NCBI GenBank assembly: GCA_947304185.1
Contig: CAMZAM010000018.1
Location: forward strand, 1-38,543
Direction: 5' to 3'
Length of the DNA stretch: 38,543 nucleotides
DNA from: an uncultured Bacteroidales bacterium
GTDB lineage: Bacteria > Bacteroidota > Bacteroidia > Bacteroidales > F082
Shown: piece by piece, positions 1 through 6,714 of the stretch
How the letters are laid out: the number at the start of each line of letters is the position of its first letter
How positions within the stretch are numbered: the stretch's first letter is position 1
Position numbers and translations under genes: made by a program
Notes under the pieces: model-generated
Told to the model about the DNA's origin: nothing
The model's input: only the letters and a program-made list of their open reading frames with translations
Database searches by the model: none

Positions 1-887
1 ACATCGGTGCTGACCAAGATTCACCTGCTGGTGACGTCGGTGTCGGCGGCCGTGAAATCGGTTACCTCTATGGTGCTTACAAGAAGCTCGCTCGCGAGCA
101 CAGCACAGGCGCTCTTACAGGTAAGAGCTACGGCTGGGGTGGTTCATTGATCCGTCCAGAAGCAACAGGCTTCGGCGCAATGTACTATGTCGACCGCATG
201 GTTCACCAGAACGGTGAGACAATGAAGGGCAAGAAAGTCGCTCTCTCAGGCTTCGGTAACGTGGCATGGGGTGCAGCTATCAAAGCTACAGAACTCGGCG
301 CTAAAGTCGTCGCAATCTCTGGCCCAGACGGTGTCTGCGAGATTAAGGACGGTATCACCAAGGATATGATCGACTACATGCTTGATATGCGTGCTTCGAA
401 CCGTAACAAGGTTCAGGATATGGCCGACAAATTCCCTAAGAAAGCTGTGTTCACAGCTGGTAAGAAGGCTTGGAGCGTGAAATGCGATATCGCATGCCCA
501 TGCGCTTTCCAGAATGAGATGGCTGAAGAGGATGCTAAAGAATTGATTAAGAACGGCGTGAAATATGTCGCTGAAGTTTCTAACATGGGTTGCCAGCCAG
601 GTGCTATCGAGACATTCCAGAAGAAGAGTATCCCATTCGCTCCAGGTAAGGCTGTTAACGCAGGTGGTGTTGCTACATCAGGTCTTGAGATCTGCCAGAA
701 CGCAGCTCACATCAACTGGACAGCTCCTGAAGTTGACGAGAAACTGCACAAGATCATGAACGACATTTATGACATGTGCGTTGAATACGGTAAACAGAAA
801 GATGGTTCTATCAACTACGTGAAGGGTGCTAATATCGCCGGCTTCATGCGCGTTGCAAAAGCTATGTTAGCTCAGGGTATCATCTAA
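1..887 (+). CDS. gdhA: Glutamate dehydrogenase, C-terminal two thirds (5' end outside window)
   Basis: Reversible oxidative deamination of glutamate to 2-oxoglutarate and ammonia in the cytoplasm. The reading frame is open from base 3 and has no start in the window, so the gene continues upstream. About 294 residues are visible of the roughly 445 usual for hexameric bacterial enzymes. The first visible stretch, PAGDVGVGGREIGY, is the signature after the catalytic region of Glu/Leu/Phe dehydrogenases. GFGNVAWGAAIKATELGAKVV is the Rossmann dinucleotide site, and the C-terminus GANIAGFMRVAKAMLAQGII is typical of NADP-type GdhA. NADP preference is inferred from family resemblance, not from a decisive residue. 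A hairpin with a T-run follows the stop, so it probably ends its transcription unit. Confidence 0.96.
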   Translation, partial: IGADQDSPAGDVGVGGREIGYLYGAYKKLAREHSTGALTGKSYGWGGSLIRPEATGFGAMYYVDRMVHQNGETMKGKKVALSGFGNVAWGAAIKATELGAKVVAISGPDGVCEIKDGITKDMIDYMLDMRASNRNKVQDMADKFPKKAVFTAGKKAWSVKCDIACPCAFQNEMAEEDAKELIKNGVKYVAEVSNMGCQPGAIETFQKKSIPFAPGKAVNAGGVATSGLEICQNAAHINWTAPEVDEKLHKIMNDIYDMCVEYGKQKDGSINYVKGANIAGFMRVAKAMLAQGII

Positions 888-910
888 TCGGTTTTCCGAT
901 TCAAATAATT

Positions 911-946
911 GTAGAGACGTCACATTGTGGCGTCTCTATTTTTTTT
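911..946 (+). terminator. gdhA terminator made from the GTAGAGACG palindrome
   Basis: TAGAGACG at 912-919 pairs with CGTCTCTA at 931-938, and the loop can add CAC/GTG. A run of T follows at 939-946. The same palindrome with an identical 11-base loop recurs at 32733-32765. The T-run leads directly into the promoter box of the next gene. Confidence 0.85.
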
Positions 947-947
947 A

Positions 948-955
948 TATCTTTG
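948..955 (+). promoter_or_regulatory. TATCTTTG -7 box for the AGCS symporter
   Basis: Exact match to the Bacteroidota -7 consensus TAnnTTTG, 16 bases before the chosen ATG at 972. It supports that start over an in-frame upstream start at 927, which would lie inside the terminator. Confidence 0.75.
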
Positions 956-971
956 CACAAAATTTTACAAT

Positions 972-2432
972 ATGGAACAAGTCATCCAAACGATTAGCGA
1001 ATGGGTGTGGAGCCCGGCGCTCGTAATAATCTGTCTCATGGCAGGCTTGTATTTTTCGATAGGTACACGCTTTGTGCAGGTACGTCGTATCGGTGAGATG
1101 GCGAAGCTGTTGTTTTCGACCGATAAGAGTCAGAAGACTGGCATCACATCGTTTCAGGCGTTCTCCATGGCTCTTTCAGGACGTGTGGGTACCGGTAATA
1201 TCGTAGGCGTCGCCACTGCCATAGGCTACGGCGGCCCAGGTTCCATCGTTTGGATGTGGATAATAGCTTTTTTAGGCGCCGGATCAGCATTCTCTGAAGC
1301 AACCTTGGCGCAGATATACAAAGAGGAACACAAGGGACAGTTCCGTGGCGGACCAGCGTATTATATCGAGAAAGGCTTGAAATGCAAGTGGTTAGCGATA
1401 TTTTTTGCTGCCATCTCGGTGCTGGCTTGCGGATGGTTCCTGCCTCCGGTGCAGTCAAATGGCATCGCCATGTCGTTTGCCAATACCTTTCATATCAACG
1501 CAGCATGGGCTGGCGCCTTAGTCGCACTGCTCATCGGTCTCGTGGTGGTAGGCGGCGTGAAACGTATCGCAAGAGTTGCAGAGATCGTTGCACCGTTTAT
1601 GGCTGTTTTATACGTTCTGCTATCTCTTGTCGTGCTGGCATCCCATATCCACGATGTCCCTGCTGTGTTTATGGATATGATACGCAGCGCTTTCGGCATG
1701 AACCAAGCCCTGGGCGGCATCATCGGCGCGACGATAGCATGGGGCGTTAAACGTGGCATCTATTCAAATGAGGCCGGACAAGGTACAGGAGCCATCGTGG
1801 CAGGTGCCGCAAAGGTGACGCATCCTGTCAAACAAGGAATGGTACAGGCATTTTCGGTGTATATCGACACCTTGCTGGTGTGTACCGCCACAGCAGTGAT
1901 GATTCTGGCCTGCAAGACATATAATGTTTTCGATGCATCAGGCAACATGTTGATTGCTGCTGAAGGCGTGAAACTGGGCGCTCCGGATGTGAGTTACACC
2001 TCTGCGGCTTTAGGAACGCTGCTGGGCACACCCCCGGGTGGTATGGTAGTGTCGTTTGCCCTGTTTTTCTTTGCTTTTACAACGATTATGGCATATTATT
2101 ACTATGCTGAGACAAACCTCGTTTACCTCTTCGGTAAAGGTAAGATGGAGCAAGTACTGATATGGGTGCTACGCATCGGAACGGTGGCAATGGTGTTTGT
2201 CGGCTCTCTCTATGAAGCACGTATGATATGGGATATGGGCGACACCGGTGTGGGGGCCATGGCGTGGGTGAATGTCATCGTGATACTGTTGCTTTCGCCA
2301 AAGGCTTTTAAAGCGCTGAGATCATACGAACGACAGAAAAAACAAGGCAAAGATCCTGTATTCGATCCCAATGAACTCGGTATCAAAGGTGCAGATTACT
2401 GGGAGAAACGTAATTCTGAAAATATAAGCTAA
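972..2432 (+). CDS. Sodium:alanine symporter family (AGCS) amino-acid carrier
   Basis: Inner-membrane secondary transporter importing alanine or glycine-like amino acids with sodium. The product is 486 residues, normal for AGCS. Family signatures are visible: GRVGTGNIVGVATAIGYGGP near residue 75, where AGCS carriers bind substrate and ion, and SNEAGQGTGAIVAGAAKVTHP near residue 275. About ten hydrophobic segments can be counted. The ATG at 972 was chosen because an upstream in-frame start at 927 would fall in the gdhA terminator and before the promoter box. One base separates its stop from hydE, so the two are probably co-transcribed. The exact substrate cannot be read from sequence. Confidence 0.93.
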   Translation: MEQVIQTISEWVWSPALVIICLMAGLYFSIGTRFVQVRRIGEMAKLLFSTDKSQKTGITSFQAFSMALSGRVGTGNIVGVATAIGYGGPGSIVWMWIIAFLGAGSAFSEATLAQIYKEEHKGQFRGGPAYYIEKGLKCKWLAIFFAAISVLACGWFLPPVQSNGIAMSFANTFHINAAWAGALVALLIGLVVVGGVKRIARVAEIVAPFMAVLYVLLSLVVLASHIHDVPAVFMDMIRSAFGMNQALGGIIGATIAWGVKRGIYSNEAGQGTGAIVAGAAKVTHPVKQGMVQAFSVYIDTLLVCTATAVMILACKTYNVFDASGNMLIAAEGVKLGAPDVSYTSAALGTLLGTPPGGMVVSFALFFFAFTTIMAYYYYAETNLVYLFGKGKMEQVLIWVLRIGTVAMVFVGSLYEARMIWDMGDTGVGAMAWVNVIVILLLSPKAFKALRSYERQKKQGKDPVFDPNELGIKGADYWEKRNSENIS

Positions 2433-2433
2433 G

Positions 2434-3513
2434 ATGTCAACTTTTGACGAAATATTATCAAAAAATGAGTTCAGTCACGATGAACTGAAGGTTCTTCTTG
2501 CTGCAGAAGGCGAGGAGATGTCGAAACTTTTTGACAAAGCGCTGAAGACTAAACTCAAATATCTTGACAATTACGTTCATTTGCGCGGACTTATCGAATA
2601 CAGCAACCGCTGCGCGAAATATTGCCTTTATTGCGGTGTTCGTGGCAAAAACACTAAGGTTGAGCGTTACACGCTGAGCGACGATGAAGTGCTCGAATGC
2701 GCGCATCTGGCTCATGAACTCGGCTATGGCTCCGTCGCCATACAAAGCGGCGAGCGCGACGATAAGGAATTTGTCGATAAAATAGAATATCTCGTTAAGG
2801 AAATCAAGAAAATCGACAACGGAAGCCTCGGAATCACGTTGTCGTTGGGCGAACAGACTGAAGAGACCTACCGTCGCTGGTTTGAGGCTGGCGCACATCG
2901 TTATCTTTTAAGAATCGAAGCCTCCGACGAAGATTTATATTATAAAATTCATCCGAAGGATAAAAAACACGAATTCCATAAGCGACTTGCTTGCATCGAC
3001 TCGCTTTTAAACATTGGCTATCAGACAGGCACCGGCGTCATGGTCGGACTCCCGTTCCAGACCTTGGATAACCTTGCCGACGACCTGCTTTTCTTCAAGA
3101 AAAAAGATGTTGCGATGGTGGGAATGGGACCGTTCATCCCGCATCCCGACACGCCTTTATGGGAATTCAGAGACCAGATTCCATCAGCGAAAGACCGTAT
3201 GAATCTTACTCTGAAGATGATTGCCGTCTTGCGCCTGATGATGCCTGAAATCAACATGGTGGCGGCCACTGCCAACCAGACTGTCGACCCGCTCGGACGC
3301 GAGAAAGCCATCATGGTGGGAGCTAACGTCATAATGCCTAACCTCACACCCAATGAGTTCCGCGAGAATTATCTCATCTATCCCGACAAGGCTTGCGTCA
3401 AAGACAAACCCGACCAGTGTCAAACCTGCCTCGACATCCGCATGGAATCGATAGGGCATAAGGTTCTCTACAACGCCTGGGGTGATTCGAAGGCGTTTAC
3501 AAGCAAGCATTAA
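2434..3513 (+). CDS. hydE: [FeFe] hydrogenase maturase HydE (radical SAM)
   Basis: Radical S-adenosylmethionine enzyme that acts with HydG and HydF to build the two-iron subcluster of the H-cluster; HydE is thought to process the HydG iron-cysteine product. The radical SAM motif CX3CX2C is intact at Cys60, Cys64 and Cys67 (SNRCAKYCLYCGVR). Total length of 359 residues fits HydE. The tail holds DQCQTCLDIR, recalling the variable second-cluster region of some HydE proteins. It starts one base after the symporter stop, with no promoter box of its own seen, so transcription from 948 is likely. It converges with hydG. BioB and PylB share the fold, but the HydG/HydF neighbourhood settles the call. 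Confidence 0.95.
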   Translation: MSTFDEILSKNEFSHDELKVLLAAEGEEMSKLFDKALKTKLKYLDNYVHLRGLIEYSNRCAKYCLYCGVRGKNTKVERYTLSDDEVLECAHLAHELGYGSVAIQSGERDDKEFVDKIEYLVKEIKKIDNGSLGITLSLGEQTEETYRRWFEAGAHRYLLRIEASDEDLYYKIHPKDKKHEFHKRLACIDSLLNIGYQTGTGVMVGLPFQTLDNLADDLLFFKKKDVAMVGMGPFIPHPDTPLWEFRDQIPSAKDRMNLTLKMIAVLRLMMPEINMVAATANQTVDPLGREKAIMVGANVIMPNLTPNEFRENYLIYPDKACVKDKPDQCQTCLDIRMESIGHKVLYNAWGDSKAFTSKH

Positions 3514-3516
3514 AAA

Positions 3517-3539
3517 GGTGACCGTTATTCACGGCCACC
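3517..3539 (-). terminator. Terminator of hydG between convergent hydE and hydG
   Basis: GGTGACCGT (3517-3525) and ACGGCCACC (3531-3539) form a 9-bp stem. The one non-Watson-Crick pair is G.U when read on the minus strand, where five T follow directly. It therefore suits hydG better than hydE. Confidence 0.65.
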
Positions 3540-3581
3540 CAAACATCATTCATTATATAATCCAAATTGAAGTAAAATCTT

Positions 3582-5036
3582 CTAGAAATAGAGGTCGCGT
3601 TCACCCTTTTTGATGCGCTCGATTCTCTTCTTGAGTTCATCGAGGAACTGTGGGTCGACGTTTTTGAAGTTGTTTTCGATGGTTTTCCAGCCTTTTGCGG
3701 CGACTTCAGGTGTAGCGTAGTCCACCAGGTACTCGGATAAGGTGAGGATGGCGTTTGGTGTGCAGTAGCGTTTGATGAAGCCTGGCACGCTGAACTCCAT
3801 GAAATGCTCGCCGGTTCTGCCCAAACGATAGCATGCTGTGCAGAAGCTCGGGATGAAGTCATGGTCAAGGAGTTTGTCGATGATCTCACCTAAGGTGCGG
3901 TCGTCGCCGATCTTGAACTGCTCACGGTGCAGGTTTTGGTCTTCCTGCTTGTCGCTGTTTTTCTCTTCTTCCTCGTGATGATATTTGTAGTCGCCAATCT
4001 GCAGGTTGGTGCCGCCGTCAATCTGTGAGATGCCGTATTCAATGGCTTTTGCGCGGAAATCAGCGTCCTCACGGGCGGTAAGGATCATGCCTGTGTAAGG
4101 CACTGCCAGACGGAAGATGGCGATGATCTTCTCAAAGGTGTCGTCGTCGACGAAATATTTCTTGTCGATGCTTAAGCCCGATGCGTCTTTGATACGAGGG
4201 AACGAGATGGTGTGCGGTCCCACGTTAAAGCAAGCCTCGAGGTGGTTGGTGTGACGAATCATTGCCAAGACCTCGTAACGCCAGTCGTACAAGCCGAAGA
4301 GGATACCCAGACCGTTGTCGTCGATGCCTGCCTGCTGAGCACGGTCCATAGCGGTCAGACGGTAGTTGTAATCGCCTTTCTTTGTGTTAATCGGGTGATA
4401 TTCGTTGTAAATCTCAGGGCAATAAGTCTCCTGGAAGATCTGATATGTTCCGATGCCCGCCTCTTTCACTGTGCGGAAGCCTTCAACATCCAATGGAGCT
4501 GCGTTGATGTTCACGCGGCGGATTGAGCCTTTGCCTTTCTTTGTGGCGTAGGTCACTTTCACTGTGTGAGCGATGTACTCCGGTGAATATTTCGGTGACT
4601 CGCCATAAACCAGGATGAGACGTTTCTGACCGTCATCCTCCAAAGCCTCCACGTTGCGGACTAGTTCTTCGTCGGTGAGGGTGGTGCGGATTTGCTCTTT
4701 GTTTGATGAGCGGAAACCGCAGTAGCTGCAGTTGTTCACGCAATAGTTGCCCACATAAAGAGGGGCGAATAGCACTATGCGGTTGCCGTAGATGCGGCGT
4801 TTCAACTCGCGAGCGCCTTCTTTGATTTCTTCGACAAGCTTAGGGTCGGTGGTGTTGACCAAAACAGCTGTCTCTTCCATCGTCAGGCGGTTCTTTGCCA
4901 GCGATTTTTCAATGATTTCGTGCACGCGCTCAGGTGTGCTTTTGGTGTTGTTGATGTAATCCCAAATCTCTTCCGATGAGATAAAAGGGCGGTTAGGCTC
5001 GTCTGGGATGCGACATTTTTCCGGATGAAATTGCAT
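3582..5036 (-). CDS. hydG: [FeFe] hydrogenase maturase HydG (tyrosine lyase, radical SAM)
   Basis: Cleaves tyrosine to p-cresol, CO and cyanide, delivering the diatomic ligands and iron synthon of the H-cluster. The SAM cluster motif CX3CX2C is at Cys99, Cys103 and Cys106 (NYCVNNCSYCGFR). The C-terminal CX2CX22C that binds the auxiliary cluster, specific to HydG and absent from its relative ThiH, is intact at Cys399, Cys402 and Cys425. Length of 484 residues is normal. An acidic, lysine-rich linker lies near residues 352-370. Its promoter box is about 190 bases upstream (5224-5231), leaving an unusually long leader. It is transcribed toward hydE and away from hydF. Confidence 0.97.
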   Translation of the reverse strand: MQFHPEKCRIPDEPNRPFISSEEIWDYINNTKSTPERVHEIIEKSLAKNRLTMEETAVLVNTTDPKLVEEIKEGARELKRRIYGNRIVLFAPLYVGNYCVNNCSYCGFRSSNKEQIRTTLTDEELVRNVEALEDDGQKRLILVYGESPKYSPEYIAHTVKVTYATKKGKGSIRRVNINAAPLDVEGFRTVKEAGIGTYQIFQETYCPEIYNEYHPINTKKGDYNYRLTAMDRAQQAGIDDNGLGILFGLYDWRYEVLAMIRHTNHLEACFNVGPHTISFPRIKDASGLSIDKKYFVDDDTFEKIIAIFRLAVPYTGMILTAREDADFRAKAIEYGISQIDGGTNLQIGDYKYHHEEEEKNSDKQEDQNLHREQFKIGDDRTLGEIIDKLLDHDFIPSFCTACYRLGRTGEHFMEFSVPGFIKRYCTPNAILTLSEYLVDYATPEVAAKGWKTIENNFKNVDPQFLDELKKRIERIKKGERDLYF

Positions 5037-5223
5037 ATTTTTAGCTTTTATTTGTTATTTTTCCTTTTAAAACAACAAAATTCAGCTGAGAAAAGAAGTG
5101 TTTCAATTCCCTCGCCGTTTGATTTTTACCTCTTCCGGCTCTGACTCTTCGTTCGTAAAGCCCTCAGTCTCAATAACTTATCTCGACTTTAGGTTATCTA
5201 CAAACTATTGTTGGTTGGTCTTG

Positions 5224-5231
5224 CAAAGATA
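5224..5231 (-). promoter_or_regulatory. TATCTTTG -7 box for hydG
   Basis: Read on the minus strand this is TATCTTTGCA. It lies 187 bases before the hydG ATG, implying a leader of about 180 nt at 5037-5217. The leader contains short complementary blocks (GACT/AGTC and GGCT/AGCC in crossing order) but no RNA family I can name. Confidence 0.6.
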
Positions 5232-5272
5232 CTTATTTTTTTAAATAAAAATTATTTTTTCAAAAAATTAAT

Positions 5273-5336
5273 GGCTATAGCCAACAGCCAACAGCCAATA
5301 GCCAACAGCCAAAGGCCAACAGCTAACGGCTAAAAA
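5273..5336. repeat. Degenerate AACAGCC heptamer tandem repeat
   Basis: About eight imperfect copies of a 7-base unit (AATAGCC, AACAGCC, AAAGGCC, AACAGCT) lie between hydG and hydF. The last copies run into the 3' end of hydF and supply its TAG stop and final residues. Confidence 0.8.
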
Positions 5337-6510
5337 CTCCTGTCACTCTTTCGAAAATGCCGTTCATGTAGGCTATTGCCATGCCGTAGTTGCTGATCGG
5401 GATGCCGTTTTCGACTGCCATGTTCGTGCGGTTGATGAGCTGTTTGCGTGTCGCCATGCAGCCGCCGCATTGTATCGCCATCGCGTATTGACGGATGTTT
5501 TCGATAGGCGTGAGGCCTGAAAGATATGTGAATTCGATGTTCTTTCCCGTGAATATCCTAATGAGATTAGGCAGTTTCACGCGTCCGATGTCGCCGCAGC
5601 TGATTTCATGAGTGCATGACTCGAGCATCAGGATTTTGTCGCCGTCTTTTAAATCAGATAGGTGAGGAGTGCCTTTCAGATAATTCTCGAAATCGCCTCT
5701 CAAACGAGCTAAAATGATGCTGAAACTCGTGAGCATCACGTCTTTAGGCACAATCTCGTTGACAATCTTAAACACTTGAGAATCAGTGACAACCAGAGCC
5801 GGTTTCGGGTTGTTGTCGAAATACTGTTTGAGTGCCGTTTCTTTCAAAACCACGCAGATACAGTCGTTGTCAAGCACGTCGCGTATTGCCATCACCTGAG
5901 GCAGTATCATTCGGCCTTCGGGGGCCTCGTCGTCGATTGGGGTCACCAGGACGATGGTTTGTCCGGGTTTTATTATGCCTCCGAGCAACGATGTTTTTTT
6001 ATAGGCACTTTCTGGAATGGCTTTTTTCAGAGCCTCTTGAAGCACTTTGGCATCGTCTTTTAAAGCGCTGAATTCCAATATTTTAGTGGCATATTCGCTT
6101 TCTATGGCTTTTTTATGGCTTTCTGAGAGTTCAGAGATATCCGATTTGTTATGTACAATGATAAAAGGTATCTCGTGCTTTTTGAATTCTCTGATTATGG
6201 CTTTTTCCGGCTCTCCGAATTCCTCTCCTGCAATCACCAGAATCGCGCAGTCAATCTCTTTCAGTGTCTGATAGGTCTTCTCCACGCGTTGTTTGCCGAG
6301 TTCGCTCATATCGTCGATGCCAGCGGTGTCAATCAAAATCACAGGGCCGATGCCGAATATCTCGATTGATTTCTTCACCGGGTCGGTAGTAGTTCCGGCC
6401 TGTTCCGACACAATCGCCATCTTTTGTCCCGTTAACTTGTTGATTATCGAGCTTTTACCATTGTTCATGCGCCCGAAAATCCCGATATGAGGTTTTAAAT
6501 CCTTTGCCAT
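5323..6510 (-). CDS. hydF: [FeFe] hydrogenase maturase HydF (GTPase scaffold)
   Basis: GTP-binding, iron-sulfur scaffold that assembles the two-iron subcluster with HydE and HydG and hands it to apo-hydrogenase. The GTPase domain fills residues 1-170: P-loop GRMNNGKS at 13-20, DTAG at 61-64 and NKSD at 121-124. A dimerization domain follows, then the cluster domain with CTH at 299-301 and QCGGC at 347-351. The usual motif is CxH...HCxxC; here the second histidine is Gln347, while Cys299, Cys348 and Cys351 are kept. Length of 395 residues is slightly short but complete. The stop codon lies in the adjoining tandem repeat. It has its own promoter box at 6530-6537. Confidence 0.95.
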   Translation of the reverse strand: MAKDLKPHIGIFGRMNNGKSSIINKLTGQKMAIVSEQAGTTTDPVKKSIEIFGIGPVILIDTAGIDDMSELGKQRVEKTYQTLKEIDCAILVIAGEEFGEPEKAIIREFKKHEIPFIIVHNKSDISELSESHKKAIESEYATKILEFSALKDDAKVLQEALKKAIPESAYKKTSLLGGIIKPGQTIVLVTPIDDEAPEGRMILPQVMAIRDVLDNDCICVVLKETALKQYFDNNPKPALVVTDSQVFKIVNEIVPKDVMLTSFSIILARLRGDFENYLKGTPHLSDLKDGDKILMLESCTHEISCGDIGRVKLPNLIRIFTGKNIEFTYLSGLTPIENIRQYAMAIQCGGCMATRKQLINRTNMAVENGIPISNYGMAIAYMNGIFERVTGVFSR

Positions 6511-6529
6511 TTCCTGAAAAATTGTTTTG

Positions 6530-6537
6530 CAAAGATA
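6530..6537 (-). promoter_or_regulatory. TATCTTTG -7 box for hydF
   Basis: Minus-strand TATCTTTGC ending 19 bases before the hydF ATG; exact consensus, short leader. Confidence 0.75.
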
Positions 6538-6587
6538 GTAAAAATATTTGTTCCTTTTTGCTTGTTCAAAAATGAAACGAAAAAATC

Positions 6588-6632
6588 AAGGCCCGAATTG
6601 CGGAGCGAAGTGGGGGGGGGCGAAGCCACGAC
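6588..6632. repeat. GC-rich intergenic element, left side of helicase island
   Basis: It starts with GGCCCGAATTGCGG (6590-6603), includes a run of nine G (6612-6620) and ends with GGGGCGAAGCCACGAC (6617-6632). Its first block recurs as a direct copy at 9577-9590 and its last block as an inverted copy at 9535-9551, on the other side of the helicase gene. Confidence 0.6.
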
Positions 6633-6678
6633 ATAAAACTACTTTTTAAAAAAGTTTTGTTTTTTCACAGAGTTTTTG

Positions 6679-6686
6679 TAACTTTG
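6679..6686 (+). promoter_or_regulatory. TAACTTTG -7 box for the helicase gene
   Basis: TAACTTTGCA lies 28 bases before the ATG. A TTTTG at 6655-6659 sits about 19 bases upstream and could be the -33 element. Confidence 0.7.
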
Positions 6687-6714
6687 CACCTGCATCGTTA
6701 ACAAAAATTCCAAT

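Noticed and set aside
5126..5143. GAATTGAAAC-like sequence in the hydG leader resembling the end of a CRISPR repeat
   Set aside because: Only one occurrence and no spacers or repeat array nearby.
972..6510. A complete hydrogenase operon
   Set aside because: Only the maturases are present; no H-cluster-binding subunit motifs were found in any frame.
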